From: an uncultured Bacilli bacterium
GTDB taxonomy: Bacteria > Bacillota_I > Bacilli_A > RF39 > UBA660
NCBI GenBank assembly: GCA_944358805.1
Contig: CALVSD010000004.1
Location: 1-32,464 of the forward strand
Direction: 5' to 3'
Length of the DNA stretch: 32,464 bases
Part shown: positions 1 to 8,618 of the stretch, piece after piece
How the letters are laid out: every line of letters starts with the position of its first letter
Numbering within the stretch: the stretch's first letter is position 1
The notes under the pieces: generated by a model
Database searches by the model: none
Told to the model about the DNA's origin: nothing
The model's input: only the letters and a program-made list of their open reading frames with translations
Translations under genes and position numbers: made by a program

Positions 1-39
1 GATGATACTCTATTTTTTAATGACTTTTATTTTGTTCTT

Positions 40-48
40 TGGTATAAT
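40..48 (+). promoter_or_regulatory. Extended -10 promoter for the LRR-like gene
   Basis: TATAAT lies at 43-48, preceded by TGG (40-42), an extended -10. Only a weak TGACTT at 21-26 could serve as the -35. The Shine-Dalgarno of the following gene begins about 17 bases downstream. Confidence 0.6.
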
Positions 49-77
49 ATATATACTTTTATATGGGGGAATATATT

Positions 78-1910
78 ATGGAAACTATATATATAACAAA
101 GAAAATAAATGAAAATGAGTATATGTTTGATAATTTAATAAAAAAGTTTGAGTACTTTCTAGATGAAAATAATTATGTAGTTGCTGAGTATCCAATTAAA
201 TTAGTTTTTGAAGAAGGAATAACAGAAGTAAATGAAAAAATTATAAATAAAGATTTATTAAAATGTTCTGTTGTGGAAATTGTTTATCCTAGTACACTAA
301 TTGAATTGCCATGTATTTCTTTTGTAAATTTGGAAAAAATTACTCTTCCCAATAATTTAAAAGAAATTTTTAGTTGGAACTTATGCGGGCATTTGTGTGA
401 TATTAATTTACATAATGTAGAAGTTATTAATGCTGGTGCTTTTCATTTTAGAAGTAATTTAAATACGATTTGTATATATCCTTGTATGAAAAAAATAGAG
501 TTGTGTGCTTTTGAAGACGCAAACATAAAACGATTAATTTTTTTTAATACAAATGCTGAGATTAATCAATCTGCTTTTCGTGGAACAAAAATAGACAAAT
601 TATATTGTTTAAATAAAAATTTATTAAATCTACTATATAGTGATTTTTCTAAAATAATGGCTGATTTAATTAATATAAAAGATGAAGAATCCATAAATTA
701 TACTTTAGAAAATTTGTTTTTTCCTGTAAAAGAACTAACAATTTCTCAAGATTTAGTATCTGATTTTGTCAACATATTAATGCCATTAAATAATTATTTT
801 TCTAAAAAACTTGTAAACAAATTAATTATAGATTGCACAAATGATTTTTATCATAATTTATTATATAAAGAAAAAATCGAAACATTAAAAGAAAAACTTT
901 GTTGTGAAGTTATATTAAGTCATGATTATGTAGTGGAAAATTTTGAAGAAGTAAAAGGCGTATATGAGGAACCTACTTTAGATAATTACAGTAAAAAAAT
1001 TAATGATAAATGTAATATGATATTAGATAGCTGTTCTAATGAAAAGTTAAAAGAAAAAGTATTAAATTATTTAATAAGAGTTGTTAAAAAAAACAATGAA
1101 ACCATTGTAACTGAAGAAAATTATAGGTATAGTGATTATAATAATATTTGTTTATCTACTAATAGTAGTTATTATGGTAATAATACTTTTATTAATAAAT
1201 TAGATAGTATATTAATTAAAATTAATTTATTAAATCATAATATATTAATAAATAATGAAATTTTATCACTTCTTGATGATATAGAAGAATTAATGAGTGA
1301 AGTAAATATAACTAATGAAGAATTAAGATATTTAGATGGATCGTTATATTCAGATATTTATAAATATTTATATGTATTGGAATTAGTTGATTTTGACTTA
1401 AGACAAAAATATAGAGCTAAGTTATTAAAGATAATATCTAAATATAAAACTTTAATTTATGAAAATATAGACAATAACATAAATGATTTTCTTAATATAA
1501 ATGTGCTTTATAAAGATACTGATAAATTTGAACATGAATTTAGAAATCACTTTTTTAAAGAATTATTATCTTTTTATAAAGAATATTTTGAAAGTAAAGG
1601 TATGAATGCTTCAGATGTTGCTAATGGAATAGCTAGTATTTATGATAATGCTAAAGATAGACGAAGGAATATTTATTATAAAGTAATTACTGAGTTAATA
1701 GAAGAAATTAAAATGTTAAATTACGGAAAAGATAAAAGTATTATAGAAAAATTAGATAATATAATTAGTGTTAATTTAAATGAATTAGATGAATGTAAAC
1801 TATATAACATTATAAAAGAATTAAGTGAGATAAAATACTTTTTACAATATAAAGAAAATAAACTAAAAGAAAAAGGTTGGTTAAAATTAGCTAAGGAAAA
1901 AACTAAATAA
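78..1910 (+). CDS. Leucine-rich-repeat-like (BspA type) protein of unknown function, 610 aa
   Basis: I start this gene at ATG 78 because GGGGGA (65-70) is correctly spaced for it; an in-frame ATG at 63 overlaps that site. Residues about 45-185 show repeated segments of the BspA/LRR_5 kind, such as LEKITLPNNLKEI, VINAGAFHFRSNLNTI and INQSAFRGTKIDKL, with several cysteines (C-rich for this window). The rest, about 190-610, is Lys/Asn/Glu-rich and mostly helical, with no recognised domain. There is no signal peptide or membrane helix, so it is probably cytoplasmic. It has its own promoter and lies 114 bases before another large unknown protein, which has its own. LRR_5 folds usually mediate protein binding; no partner can be named. 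The LRR assignment is by pattern only. Confidence 0.75.
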   Translation: METIYITKKINENEYMFDNLIKKFEYFLDENNYVVAEYPIKLVFEEGITEVNEKIINKDLLKCSVVEIVYPSTLIELPCISFVNLEKITLPNNLKEIFSWNLCGHLCDINLHNVEVINAGAFHFRSNLNTICIYPCMKKIELCAFEDANIKRLIFFNTNAEINQSAFRGTKIDKLYCLNKNLLNLLYSDFSKIMADLINIKDEESINYTLENLFFPVKELTISQDLVSDFVNILMPLNNYFSKKLVNKLIIDCTNDFYHNLLYKEKIETLKEKLCCEVILSHDYVVENFEEVKGVYEEPTLDNYSKKINDKCNMILDSCSNEKLKEKVLNYLIRVVKKNNETIVTEENYRYSDYNNICLSTNSSYYGNNTFINKLDSILIKINLLNHNILINNEILSLLDDIEELMSEVNITNEELRYLDGSLYSDIYKYLYVLELVDFDLRQKYRAKLLKIISKYKTLIYENIDNNINDFLNINVLYKDTDKFEHEFRNHFFKELLSFYKEYFESKGMNASDVANGIASIYDNAKDRRRNIYYKVITELIEEIKMLNYGKDKSIIEKLDNIISVNLNELDECKLYNIIKELSEIKYFLQYKENKLKEKGWLKLAKEKTK

Positions 1911-1972
1911 AAATTTATTATTATCAAATATTATTTAAGAATACTAATATATGTGTAAATGTTTTTTGTTCA

Positions 1973-2001
1973 TTTACATCTAAAAGTATAGGTGATATAA
2001 T
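1973..2001 (+). promoter_or_regulatory. SigA-type promoter for the 670-aa gene
   Basis: TTTACA at 1973-1978, a 17-bp spacer, and TATAAT at 1996-2001 preceded by TGA, an extended -10. Transcription would begin near 2008, just before the Shine-Dalgarno AAGGAGG at 2011-2017, so the 5' leader is very short. Confidence 0.75.
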
Positions 2002-2024
2002 GAAGCTAACAAGGAGGAAAAGAA

Positions 2025-4037
2025 ATGTATTTGGAAAAACCAGAATTTTCTATGGTATATTTATATTTACAAGAACTGGAAAATTTATTGAATGAAGAAA
2101 AGGAATTATTTACTGAATTTAGATCATATGATATACAAAAAGGTAACATTGTTTATTTTAAATGTAATGATTTTTTGCCAAATATAAAGTGCAATTCATT
2201 ATTTATAAAAGAATTAAAATATTATGGTACATTAGAATTTGAATTTAATAAATCTGTTAATGAGGTATATATTTCCAAAGTTCCGTATATTTTAGTAAAA
2301 AATAACAAAGTTCCTATATTTACAAGTGATTTAGCCAAAATTATTGTAGATTTATTACATAAATATATTTCAAGTAGTGAAATACAAATTAAATTTGCTA
2401 ATCCGTATACTCTTTTAGCTATAAATAAAGAATCAATAAAGGTTATTCCTAATATTATGGAAACAACTAATTATCAAAACTTACAAATAATTTTAGAAAA
2501 AATAAAAACAGAAATAGCTTATATTGAAAAAGATTTAGAAAGACAACATAATAAACAAATTAGAGATGATAATAAGAAAGAACGAAATATGGCAAAGAAA
2601 AGAAGAATATGTGGTTTGGATATAGAAGAATATGAAAATAAGGAAGACTTTTATCAAGAGGTAAACAAAAAAATAATTGCTGTTTGGAATCAAAAACTAA
2701 AAAAATTTAAATTTCATTTAGAGGCAACTAAAAAGAAATATAAAGAATTAATAAGATCTAGTGATAAATGGGTTTTAGAAAAAGATATTATTGAATTATT
2801 AGGCAATACAGATGAACTTGATGAATTTGACAAATATCATTTCCATTTTAATTTAGAAGATGTTACTGATGATGAGTGGGAAGAATACTTAGAAAAACGT
2901 TTACAGTTAGATACAAGTTTTGATGGTATATTTAAAAAAATACGTGAATTGAAGGAATTGTATTCCGTTGAATATAAAAGTGCGTTATCTTTACGTTCGG
3001 AAGAGTATGAGGACATTGCTTATTTACGAAAATATAAATACCATGAGTGGTTTGCTGAGTGGTTGGTTAAAAATCCGCATCCTGTATTTAATTGCGAATA
3101 CAATAACGTTTTAAAAAAATATGTATATGATAAAAAAAGATTTGATTATGCAGTAGATTTATTAGAACAAATTTCTGCATTGAATGAAAAAATATTATAT
3201 TATAATGCTCGTGTTATAAATCCTGATAAGGCTATTTTATATTTTATAAATGACGAAATTAGTTGGAATGCTATTATGCAACTACCATATTGGTTAAAAT
3301 TATATAGAGATAAAAATGTTTGTCATGAAAATATATTTCTTTTAATGATTAAACCAGGAGTTAAGAATATTGATTTAGACAATCTAAAAAAATTTTATAG
3401 TGATAAAGATAAAAAAAAGAAGTTTTTGGTAAATGATAACTTTTTATGTGAACGATTAATTGTTACAGTACCAAAATCATTAAATTATTTAGAAATGAAA
3501 AAAATAATTGAATATAGCTTTAATCATGCTCAGCAAATTAATTTTATTTGTGAGAATATTTCTACAGCTGTTATTATAAAGACAATTTCTACAGGGATTT
3601 ATTTAAAACTTCCTACTCCAGTTTTATTACCATATAAAAATTATCAATATTATATTGAAGAATCTCTTAAATATAATTTGCGTACAAAAAAGGAAATTTT
3701 AGTTAATGTAGAACCTGATTATTATCGTAATTATTTTTTAAATATTCCAAATAATGAAAATTATTGGCATTTATATGATTATTCTTCTGTTTATAAGTTT
3801 CGTCGAAAAAGTATAATTAATTTTAATGGTCAAATAGATTGTGCAATAAAAGCTTTTAATATACATGGTATAACAAATCCAACAGAAGACATGGTTCTAA
3901 CAATAATTTTAGGAAGTTATTTTGAAGATGATAGATTTCCAGAAATTAGAATAACGTATAACGATTTGATAGAACAAATAGAAAATGGCGTACAAAAAGA
4001 GTTTAGCTTAGCAAAATCATACAGTAAGATAAAGTAA
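2025..4037 (+). CDS. Large unrecognised cytoplasmic protein, 670 aa
   Basis: I do not recognise this protein. The start is set by AAGGAGG (2011-2017), 7 bases before ATG 2025. It has no signal peptide or transmembrane helix. Residues about 1-150 are mixed alpha/beta with many aromatic residues. Residues about 155-250 are strongly charged and probably coiled coil, including a basic patch near NKKERNMAKKRRI. Residues 320-400 contain a Trp-rich stretch (HEWFAEWLVKNPHPVF), and the C-terminal third again looks alpha/beta. No nucleotide-binding, protease or nuclease motif was seen. Its size, lone promoter and position next to the LRR-like gene suggest accessory function; base composition matches its neighbours. 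A functional call would be a guess. Confidence 0.7.
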   Translation: MYLEKPEFSMVYLYLQELENLLNEEKELFTEFRSYDIQKGNIVYFKCNDFLPNIKCNSLFIKELKYYGTLEFEFNKSVNEVYISKVPYILVKNNKVPIFTSDLAKIIVDLLHKYISSSEIQIKFANPYTLLAINKESIKVIPNIMETTNYQNLQIILEKIKTEIAYIEKDLERQHNKQIRDDNKKERNMAKKRRICGLDIEEYENKEDFYQEVNKKIIAVWNQKLKKFKFHLEATKKKYKELIRSSDKWVLEKDIIELLGNTDELDEFDKYHFHFNLEDVTDDEWEEYLEKRLQLDTSFDGIFKKIRELKELYSVEYKSALSLRSEEYEDIAYLRKYKYHEWFAEWLVKNPHPVFNCEYNNVLKKYVYDKKRFDYAVDLLEQISALNEKILYYNARVINPDKAILYFINDEISWNAIMQLPYWLKLYRDKNVCHENIFLLMIKPGVKNIDLDNLKKFYSDKDKKKKFLVNDNFLCERLIVTVPKSLNYLEMKKIIEYSFNHAQQINFICENISTAVIIKTISTGIYLKLPTPVLLPYKNYQYYIEESLKYNLRTKKEILVNVEPDYYRNYFLNIPNNENYWHLYDYSSVYKFRRKSIINFNGQIDCAIKAFNIHGITNPTEDMVLTIILGSYFEDDRFPEIRITYNDLIEQIENGVQKEFSLAKSYSKIK

Positions 4038-4130
4038 TATAATTTAGGAAATTAATGATTGGTATTATTTATATAAAATAATTTATTATAAAAAGTAAAC
4101 ATTTAAATTGACGAAATGAGATGAATTAGT

Positions 4131-5018
4131 ATGTTAGATGGTTGTAATTTGTGTCCAAGGAATTGTAATGTTAATAGAAATAATAATGAAATAGGTTATT
4201 GTGGTGCCTCTAACCAGATGGTTATTGCTAAAGCATATTTACATATGTGGGAAGAACCTTGCATATCAGGTAGTGTTGGTTCAGGTACAATATTCTTTTC
4301 ATATTGTAATTTAAGATGTATATTTTGCCAAAATTATGATATTAGTACACTTCATAAAGGAAATATAGTATCAATAAATAGGCTTAAAGAAATATGCTTA
4401 GAATTACAAGAAAAAGGAGCACTAAATATTAATTTAGTGACTCCTACTCACTATGTACCATTAATAGTGGAAGCTTTAAAACTAGCTAAAAAAGAGGGAT
4501 TAACTATACCTATAATATATAATACTAGTTCTTATGAAAATATAAGTACTATTAAACAATTAGAGGGCATAGTAGATGTTTATCTGCCAGATTTAAAATA
4601 TTATAATGATGAGTATGGAATTAAATATTCTAATTGTAATAATTATTTTAAATATGCGAGTAGTGCAATTGAAGAGATGTATAAACAAGTAGGTAAGTGT
4701 GTATTTGATAATAATGGTATTATTAAAAAAGGAGTAATAGTAAGACACTTAATGTTACCAGATAACATAGAAGATAGTAAAAATATAATTAACTATTTAT
4801 ATGATAAATATAAAGATAATATATGTATTAGTATTATGAATCAATATACACCACTTAGAAAATTAGAATATGGTAATTTAAATAGAAAAGTAAGTAATGA
4901 TGAATATGATGATTTAATTGATTATGCATATGATTTAGGGATAAGAAATGCTTATATACAAGAAGGGGAGACTCAAAAAGAAAGTTTTATACCAGATTTT
5001 GATAATGAGGGAATATAA
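4131..5018 (+). CDS. Radical SAM protein of the COG1313 (PflX-like) group
   Basis: The radical SAM cluster motif is clear: C59-N-L-R-C63-I-F-C66-Q-N, the CX3CX2C that binds a 4Fe-4S cluster and S-adenosylmethionine. The N-terminus carries further cysteines (C5, C8, C12, C24), as in the COG1313 family annotated as putative pyruvate-formate-lyase activating enzyme-like. At 295 aa it has family length. The start at 4131 follows a modest GAGATGA site at 4119-4125. No glycyl radical enzyme lies next to it here, so PFL activation is not supported by context; the true substrate of COG1313 proteins is poorly known. It is convergent with a minus-strand gene 20 bases downstream. The superfamily is near certain; the subgroup is likely. 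Confidence 0.9.
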   Translation: MLDGCNLCPRNCNVNRNNNEIGYCGASNQMVIAKAYLHMWEEPCISGSVGSGTIFFSYCNLRCIFCQNYDISTLHKGNIVSINRLKEICLELQEKGALNINLVTPTHYVPLIVEALKLAKKEGLTIPIIYNTSSYENISTIKQLEGIVDVYLPDLKYYNDEYGIKYSNCNNYFKYASSAIEEMYKQVGKCVFDNNGIIKKGVIVRHLMLPDNIEDSKNIINYLYDKYKDNICISIMNQYTPLRKLEYGNLNRKVSNDEYDDLIDYAYDLGIRNAYIQEGETQKESFIPDFDNEGI

Positions 5019-5021
5019 AAA

Positions 5022-5055
5022 AAGTATCTACTAAAATACTATCTAGCAGATACTT
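5022..5055 (-). terminator. Terminator hairpin between convergent genes
   Basis: AAGTATCT (5022-5029) pairs with AGATACTT (5048-5055), an 8-bp stem with an 18-base loop. Read on the minus strand it is followed by a run of seven Ts (As at 5017-5023 on the + strand), so it best serves the minus-strand gene, whose stop codon lies within the loop. Confidence 0.5.
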
Positions 5056-5533
5056 GTTGACGACATCTTATATTAGGTTTAGAGTTTAATTGTCTTTCTG
5101 AATATAATGATTGTATATCGCTAAGAATATTTATTATTGTATCATATTTTTCATTTTCAAGTTGAAAAATACGATTTGATACATAATCATTTTTACTCAT
5201 AGTTATGTATAAATATGAAAGATAATATCTAACTGATATATTGGAATCTAATAAATTTATTAATTTACTATAATCTTTATTTAATAAAAGACTACTAACT
5301 TCATTATTTCCTACTTCTTTATTACCAAATAAATGTAAAACATAATTTTTTAATAAATAAAAATTTAATTCATCATTAGTTAAATTAGTTTTTCCAAGTA
5401 ACAATGAATTTTTAAAAGTTAATATATCAGCAAGTGCTTTATCATTACCTTCGTTTATATTATTTAATAAGCATTTTAATTTTTGTTCACCTTCGTTAGG
5501 ACAACAAACTGCTAATATTTGACTTCTTGTCAT
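5039..5533 (-). CDS. Unrecognised small protein, 164 aa
   Basis: I do not recognise this protein. Support for its being real is good: AGGAGGG (5541-5547) sits 7 bases before the ATG, and a strong SigA promoter lies further upstream. It is soluble and helical, with no signal peptide or membrane segment. The N-terminus MTRSQILAVCCPNEGEQKL includes a Cys pair, and two further segments (residues about 45-75 and 95-140) look like short helical repeats of the TPR kind, though no consensus is clear. The end is basic and polar. It is divergently transcribed from the surface-protein gene at 5677. Confidence 0.75.
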   Translation of the reverse strand: MTRSQILAVCCPNEGEQKLKCLLNNINEGNDKALADILTFKNSLLLGKTNLTNDELNFYLLKNYVLHLFGNKEVGNNEVSSLLLNKDYSKLINLLDSNISVRYYLSYLYITMSKNDYVSNRIFQLENEKYDTIINILSDIQSLYSERQLNSKPNIRCRQQVSAR

Positions 5534-5566
5534 ACATTTCCCCTCCTTTTTTTGTGCGAGGTCTTT

Positions 5567-5595
5567 ATAATATCATTTTTTTATTAAATTGTCAA
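5567..5595 (-). promoter_or_regulatory. SigA promoter for the minus-strand 164-aa gene
   Basis: On the minus strand TTGACA (5590-5595), a 17-bp spacer and TATTAT (5567-5572). The -35 is a perfect consensus. Confidence 0.8.
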
Positions 5596-5621
5596 CTATT
5601 TTTTTAATTTTATTAAATATA

Positions 5622-5650
5622 TTTACAAATATATCAAAATATTATATAAT
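5622..5650 (+). promoter_or_regulatory. SigA promoter for surface protein paralogue 1
   Basis: TTTACA at 5622-5627, 17-bp spacer, TATAAT at 5645-5650. It is divergent from the minus-strand promoter, with the two -35 boxes 26 bases apart, so one regulator could affect both. Confidence 0.75.
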
Positions 5651-5676
5651 TACAATATGTAAATAGGGAGGGTAAT

Positions 5677-7191
5677 ATGCAAAAAATCTTAAATAACATA
5701 AAAAGGAATTATTTACTTAGTATAGTAGTAATGGGATTAATAGTAGTTTCTTTATATTCGACATTTGCAATGTTTACAGCGAGTGTTAATACTAATGATA
5801 TAGTTGATTTAACAGCATCAACTCTTCCTACTGATACAGAGATAGTAGAGTATGAAAGAGTAACTTTAAAAAGTGGAGATAAAAAGACAGTAGAATTTAC
5901 TGTAAAAAATAGTACATCAAAAAGTTTATATTATGGTGCTTGGTATGAGATGGTAAATCCTACTTCAATTAACGATAAAATACAAATAGCTAAAAAGGAA
6001 GATACTGCAAATAATACTTTAGGGCAACTTACTGCGGGTAGTACTGCTAAAGTATCTTTAGTATTAGAAAATAAAACAGATTCATCTATTATAGTAAATA
6101 TAGGAGTGGCATATTCGTTAACATCAAGCTTGAATTTGCCTACTAATAGATATTTGATAACTAGTGTTTATTTTCCACCTGATATTACTATTAATACAAA
6201 TAATATGAGTTTATTTAATACTAAAGGTAACTATGACGTTAGCCTTGATTGTACTAATGCTAAAGTAAGATGGGACTATACTAATTGGAAATTAATAGTG
6301 TCTAGTCTACATGGTAGTACTTGTGATATTAACATTACAGCTAGAAAAGATAATTTATCACAGTATATTATAGATAATGTAGGTACAAATCAAGGAACAG
6401 GACAAATAGTAAATGAAAATGGATATCGATATGAAGGTAAGGATCCTAATAATTATATTTTATTTAATAATGAGTTATGGAGAATAATAGGAGTATTTGA
6501 TTCTTCTACACATGGACAATCTAATCAAAAATTAACTAAAATAATTAGAAATGATTCAATAGGAAGTTATGCATGGCATAAGAGTAATACTAATGATTGG
6601 GGGGCAGCATCACTTAATACAATATTAAATACATATTATTATAATAGCCAAAATGGAACAGGACAAGCAGCGTGTTATTTTTATAGTACTACTGTTCCTG
6701 GTAACTGTGATTTTAGAGTAACAGGGTTGAATACAACAGCAAGAAGTATGATTCAGAGTGTAACTTGGAAGCTTGGATCTCGAAGTGATGAAAATGCTAC
6801 CACTTCAGCATTTTATAGTGCAGAGAGAGGAACAAATGTTTATAGTGGGAGACCAACTACTACAACGGGATATGTAGGGCTTATGTATCCATCTGATTAT
6901 GGATATTCTGTTCTTTCTAATAGTTGTGCTAGAACTACTAATTTAGGTAGTTATAATAGTTCTTCTTGTGGAGTACAGTCTTGGATTTTAAAGTACGACA
7001 ACGAATGGACTATTACACATAGTTTATCTTTTGAATTTTCTGTATTTTCTATATTTTCTGATGCCAAAATTAACAGTTTTTCCTTTACATACTCAGGTGC
7101 AGCAGTCCGCCCAGTTGTATATCTTAAGTCTTCTGTTTCCATCGTTGGAGGCGATGGAAGTCAAGCAAATCCATATATTTTAGCGAATTAA
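5677..7191 (+). CDS. Secreted surface protein, paralogue 1, with N-terminal TasA/SipW-like leader
   Basis: A GGGAGG site precedes ATG 5677. The N-terminus has a basic segment, a hydrophobic helix (about 13-32) and STFAMFTASV, a pattern like SipW-dependent leaders of TasA/CalY proteins. Residues about 35-160 look like an Ig-type beta domain (LKSGDKKTVEFTVKN). A middle domain (about 165-225) and a C-terminal domain (about 230-504) follow. The C-terminal domain has ELWRIIGVF, NDWGAASLNTILN, SAERGTNVYSGR, GLMYPSDYGYSVL and RPVVYLKSSV, and ends NPYILAN. The middle and C-terminal domains are closely matched in the next gene. Residues about 440-477 (6994-7107) are Phe/Ser-rich and do not match it, although both flanks do. 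Paired cysteines suggest disulfides. Function is unknown; an extracellular role is inferred. Confidence 0.8.
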   Translation: MQKILNNIKRNYLLSIVVMGLIVVSLYSTFAMFTASVNTNDIVDLTASTLPTDTEIVEYERVTLKSGDKKTVEFTVKNSTSKSLYYGAWYEMVNPTSINDKIQIAKKEDTANNTLGQLTAGSTAKVSLVLENKTDSSIIVNIGVAYSLTSSLNLPTNRYLITSVYFPPDITINTNNMSLFNTKGNYDVSLDCTNAKVRWDYTNWKLIVSSLHGSTCDINITARKDNLSQYIIDNVGTNQGTGQIVNENGYRYEGKDPNNYILFNNELWRIIGVFDSSTHGQSNQKLTKIIRNDSIGSYAWHKSNTNDWGAASLNTILNTYYYNSQNGTGQAACYFYSTTVPGNCDFRVTGLNTTARSMIQSVTWKLGSRSDENATTSAFYSAERGTNVYSGRPTTTTGYVGLMYPSDYGYSVLSNSCARTTNLGSYNSSSCGVQSWILKYDNEWTITHSLSFEFSVFSIFSDAKINSFSFTYSGAAVRPVVYLKSSVSIVGGDGSQANPYILAN

Positions 7192-7229
7192 AGTGGTTAC
7201 TTATTTTTGTAAAGACTTATTGATAAGGA

Positions 7230-7260
7230 GTATAAAAATAGAATAATTCTATTTTTATAC
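7230..7260. terminator. Perfect 31-bp palindrome, probable terminator
   Basis: The 15 bases at 7230-7244 are the exact reverse complement of 7246-7260, around one central base. It follows the surface-protein stop codon by 39 bases and would form a long AU-rich hairpin in RNA, with a T-rich right arm. An operator is the other reading, but no promoter box overlaps it. Confidence 0.55.
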
Positions 7261-7299
7261 TTAATATAATTAATTTATTTTAGTCGTATATAGGAGTAA

Positions 7300-7327
7300 T
7301 TGAAAATACAAAATATTATATTATAAT
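7300..7327 (+). promoter_or_regulatory. SigA promoter for surface protein paralogue 2
   Basis: TTGAAA at 7300-7305, 16-bp spacer, TATAAT at 7322-7327. The transcript would have a leader of about 60 bases before the GTG start. Confidence 0.65.
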
Positions 7328-7394
7328 GTAGATGTATTAGGTAAAAAAATATTCATAACAAAGAATAGGAAGGTATAAAAGGAGGGAGTAACTA

Positions 7395-8534
7395 GTGAAG
7401 TATAAGAAAATATTGCTTTCAATGTTGTTGTTAGTATTTGGAAGTATGATTATATTTAATTGTAGTAATAATAAAACAAAATATTTTACAGTTGAAGGAG
7501 TTAAACTAGCTGTAGGAGTAAATGGGACAAAACAAAGTGAATTTCCTACAATGGGTGATTATAGTGTAAGTGTAAATTGTTCTGGTGTTACAGGTTCTTG
7601 GAATTACGGTAATTGGGAACTTGAATTATCTAACATGACTAGTAATAACGCAACGTGTGATGTCAATTTTACTAGTACTACTAGTAGTTATACCAAATTA
7701 AATGCTAAGATAATTAGTCTTTCTGGTACAACTCAAGGAATAGGTCAAGTCGTAAATGAAAATGGATATAGATATGAAGGAAAAAATCCTAATAATTATG
7801 TGTTGTTTAATAATGAATTATGGAGAATAATCGGAGTATTTGATTCTAATACTCATGGGCAATCAGGCCAAAATTTAACTAAGATAATAAGAAATGATTC
7901 TATAGGAAGTTATACATGGAATAAAAGTAATACAAATGATTGGAGTACCTCTTCTTTAAATACAATATTAAATACTTATTATTATAATAGTCAAAACGGA
8001 ACAGGGCAAACATCGTGTTATTTTTATAACGATATTATTCCTGCTAATTGTGATTTCCGTGAAAGCGGTTTAAATCCTGTGGCAAGAAGTATGATTCAAA
8101 GTGTAATATGGAAATTGGGCGGTAAAAGTGACGAAAATGGCACGGCTGCAGCGTTTTATAGTGCAGAGAGAGGAACGACCGTTTATAGTGGAAGGTCTAC
8201 CACCTATACTGGATATATAGGGCTTATGTATCCATCTGATTATGGCTATTCAGTATTGTCTAGTAGCTGCACAAGAACTACTAATTTAGGTGATTATGGT
8301 AAATCTGCTTGTGGTGGACAGTCATGGCTTTTGAAAGAAAGTTCTGAAGGGACACTTACACCATATTCTTCTTCTGATAAAAAGGTATTTCTTATAGATT
8401 ATCAAGCAAATCTTAATGATATTAATGGTGCTTTTGATACTCGTAAAATTCGTCCAGTAGTGTATCTTAAATCTTCAGTCGTAGTTCTTTCGGGAACTGG
8501 AAGCGCAAGTGATCCATATATAATTAGAGGTTAA
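7395..8534 (+). CDS. Secreted surface protein, paralogue 2 (short form)
   Basis: The start is GTG 7395, set by a strong AAAGGAGGG at 7378-7386. Residues 1-22 are a signal or anchor helix, with Cys at position 23 in IIFNC; this is a poor lipobox, so lipidation is uncertain. It lacks the N-terminal Ig-like domain of the upstream paralogue but keeps the middle domain (about 50-95) and the whole C-terminal domain (about 110-379), often with identical runs such as LFNNELWRIIGVFDS and GLMYPSDYGYSVL. The segment before RPVVYLKSSV (8451 on) differs entirely from paralogue 1. It has its own promoter, so it is a separate unit rather than a fragment. Function is unknown; cell-surface location is inferred. 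Confidence 0.8.
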   Translation: MKYKKILLSMLLLVFGSMIIFNCSNNKTKYFTVEGVKLAVGVNGTKQSEFPTMGDYSVSVNCSGVTGSWNYGNWELELSNMTSNNATCDVNFTSTTSSYTKLNAKIISLSGTTQGIGQVVNENGYRYEGKNPNNYVLFNNELWRIIGVFDSNTHGQSGQNLTKIIRNDSIGSYTWNKSNTNDWSTSSLNTILNTYYYNSQNGTGQTSCYFYNDIIPANCDFRESGLNPVARSMIQSVIWKLGGKSDENGTAAAFYSAERGTTVYSGRSTTYTGYIGLMYPSDYGYSVLSSSCTRTTNLGDYGKSACGGQSWLLKESSEGTLTPYSSSDKKVFLIDYQANLNDINGAFDTRKIRPVVYLKSSVVVLSGTGSASDPYIIRG

Positions 8535-8537
8535 TAA

Positions 8538-8561
8538 GCCGTGGTGGAATATCTGCCCGGC
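8538..8561 (+). terminator. GC-rich hairpin after paralogue 2
   Basis: GCCG (8538-8541) pairs with CGGC (8558-8561), followed by a mismatch and GG/CC. 16 of the 24 bases are G or C, very high for this sequence. It is followed by ATTTTATATT, so a terminator is plausible, but the T-run is broken. Confidence 0.35.
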
Positions 8562-8569
8562 ATTTTATA

Positions 8570-8598
8570 TTGGAAATAAATAAAACTAATGATATAAT
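8570..8598 (+). promoter_or_regulatory. SigA promoter for rluB
   Basis: TTGGAA at 8570-8575, 17-bp spacer, TATAAT at 8593-8598 preceded by TGA (extended -10). Confidence 0.75.
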
Positions 8599-8618
8599 AT
8601 TAGTATGGAGGAAATAAT

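Noticed and set aside
2000-2095. Possible 31-aa leader peptide starting at ATG 2000
   Set aside because: The ATG overlaps the -10 box of the promoter at 1996-2001, so it would not be transcribed.
5677-8534. Diversity-generating retroelement acting on the surface proteins
   Set aside because: No reverse transcriptase, no template repeat and no A-specific substitution pattern were seen.
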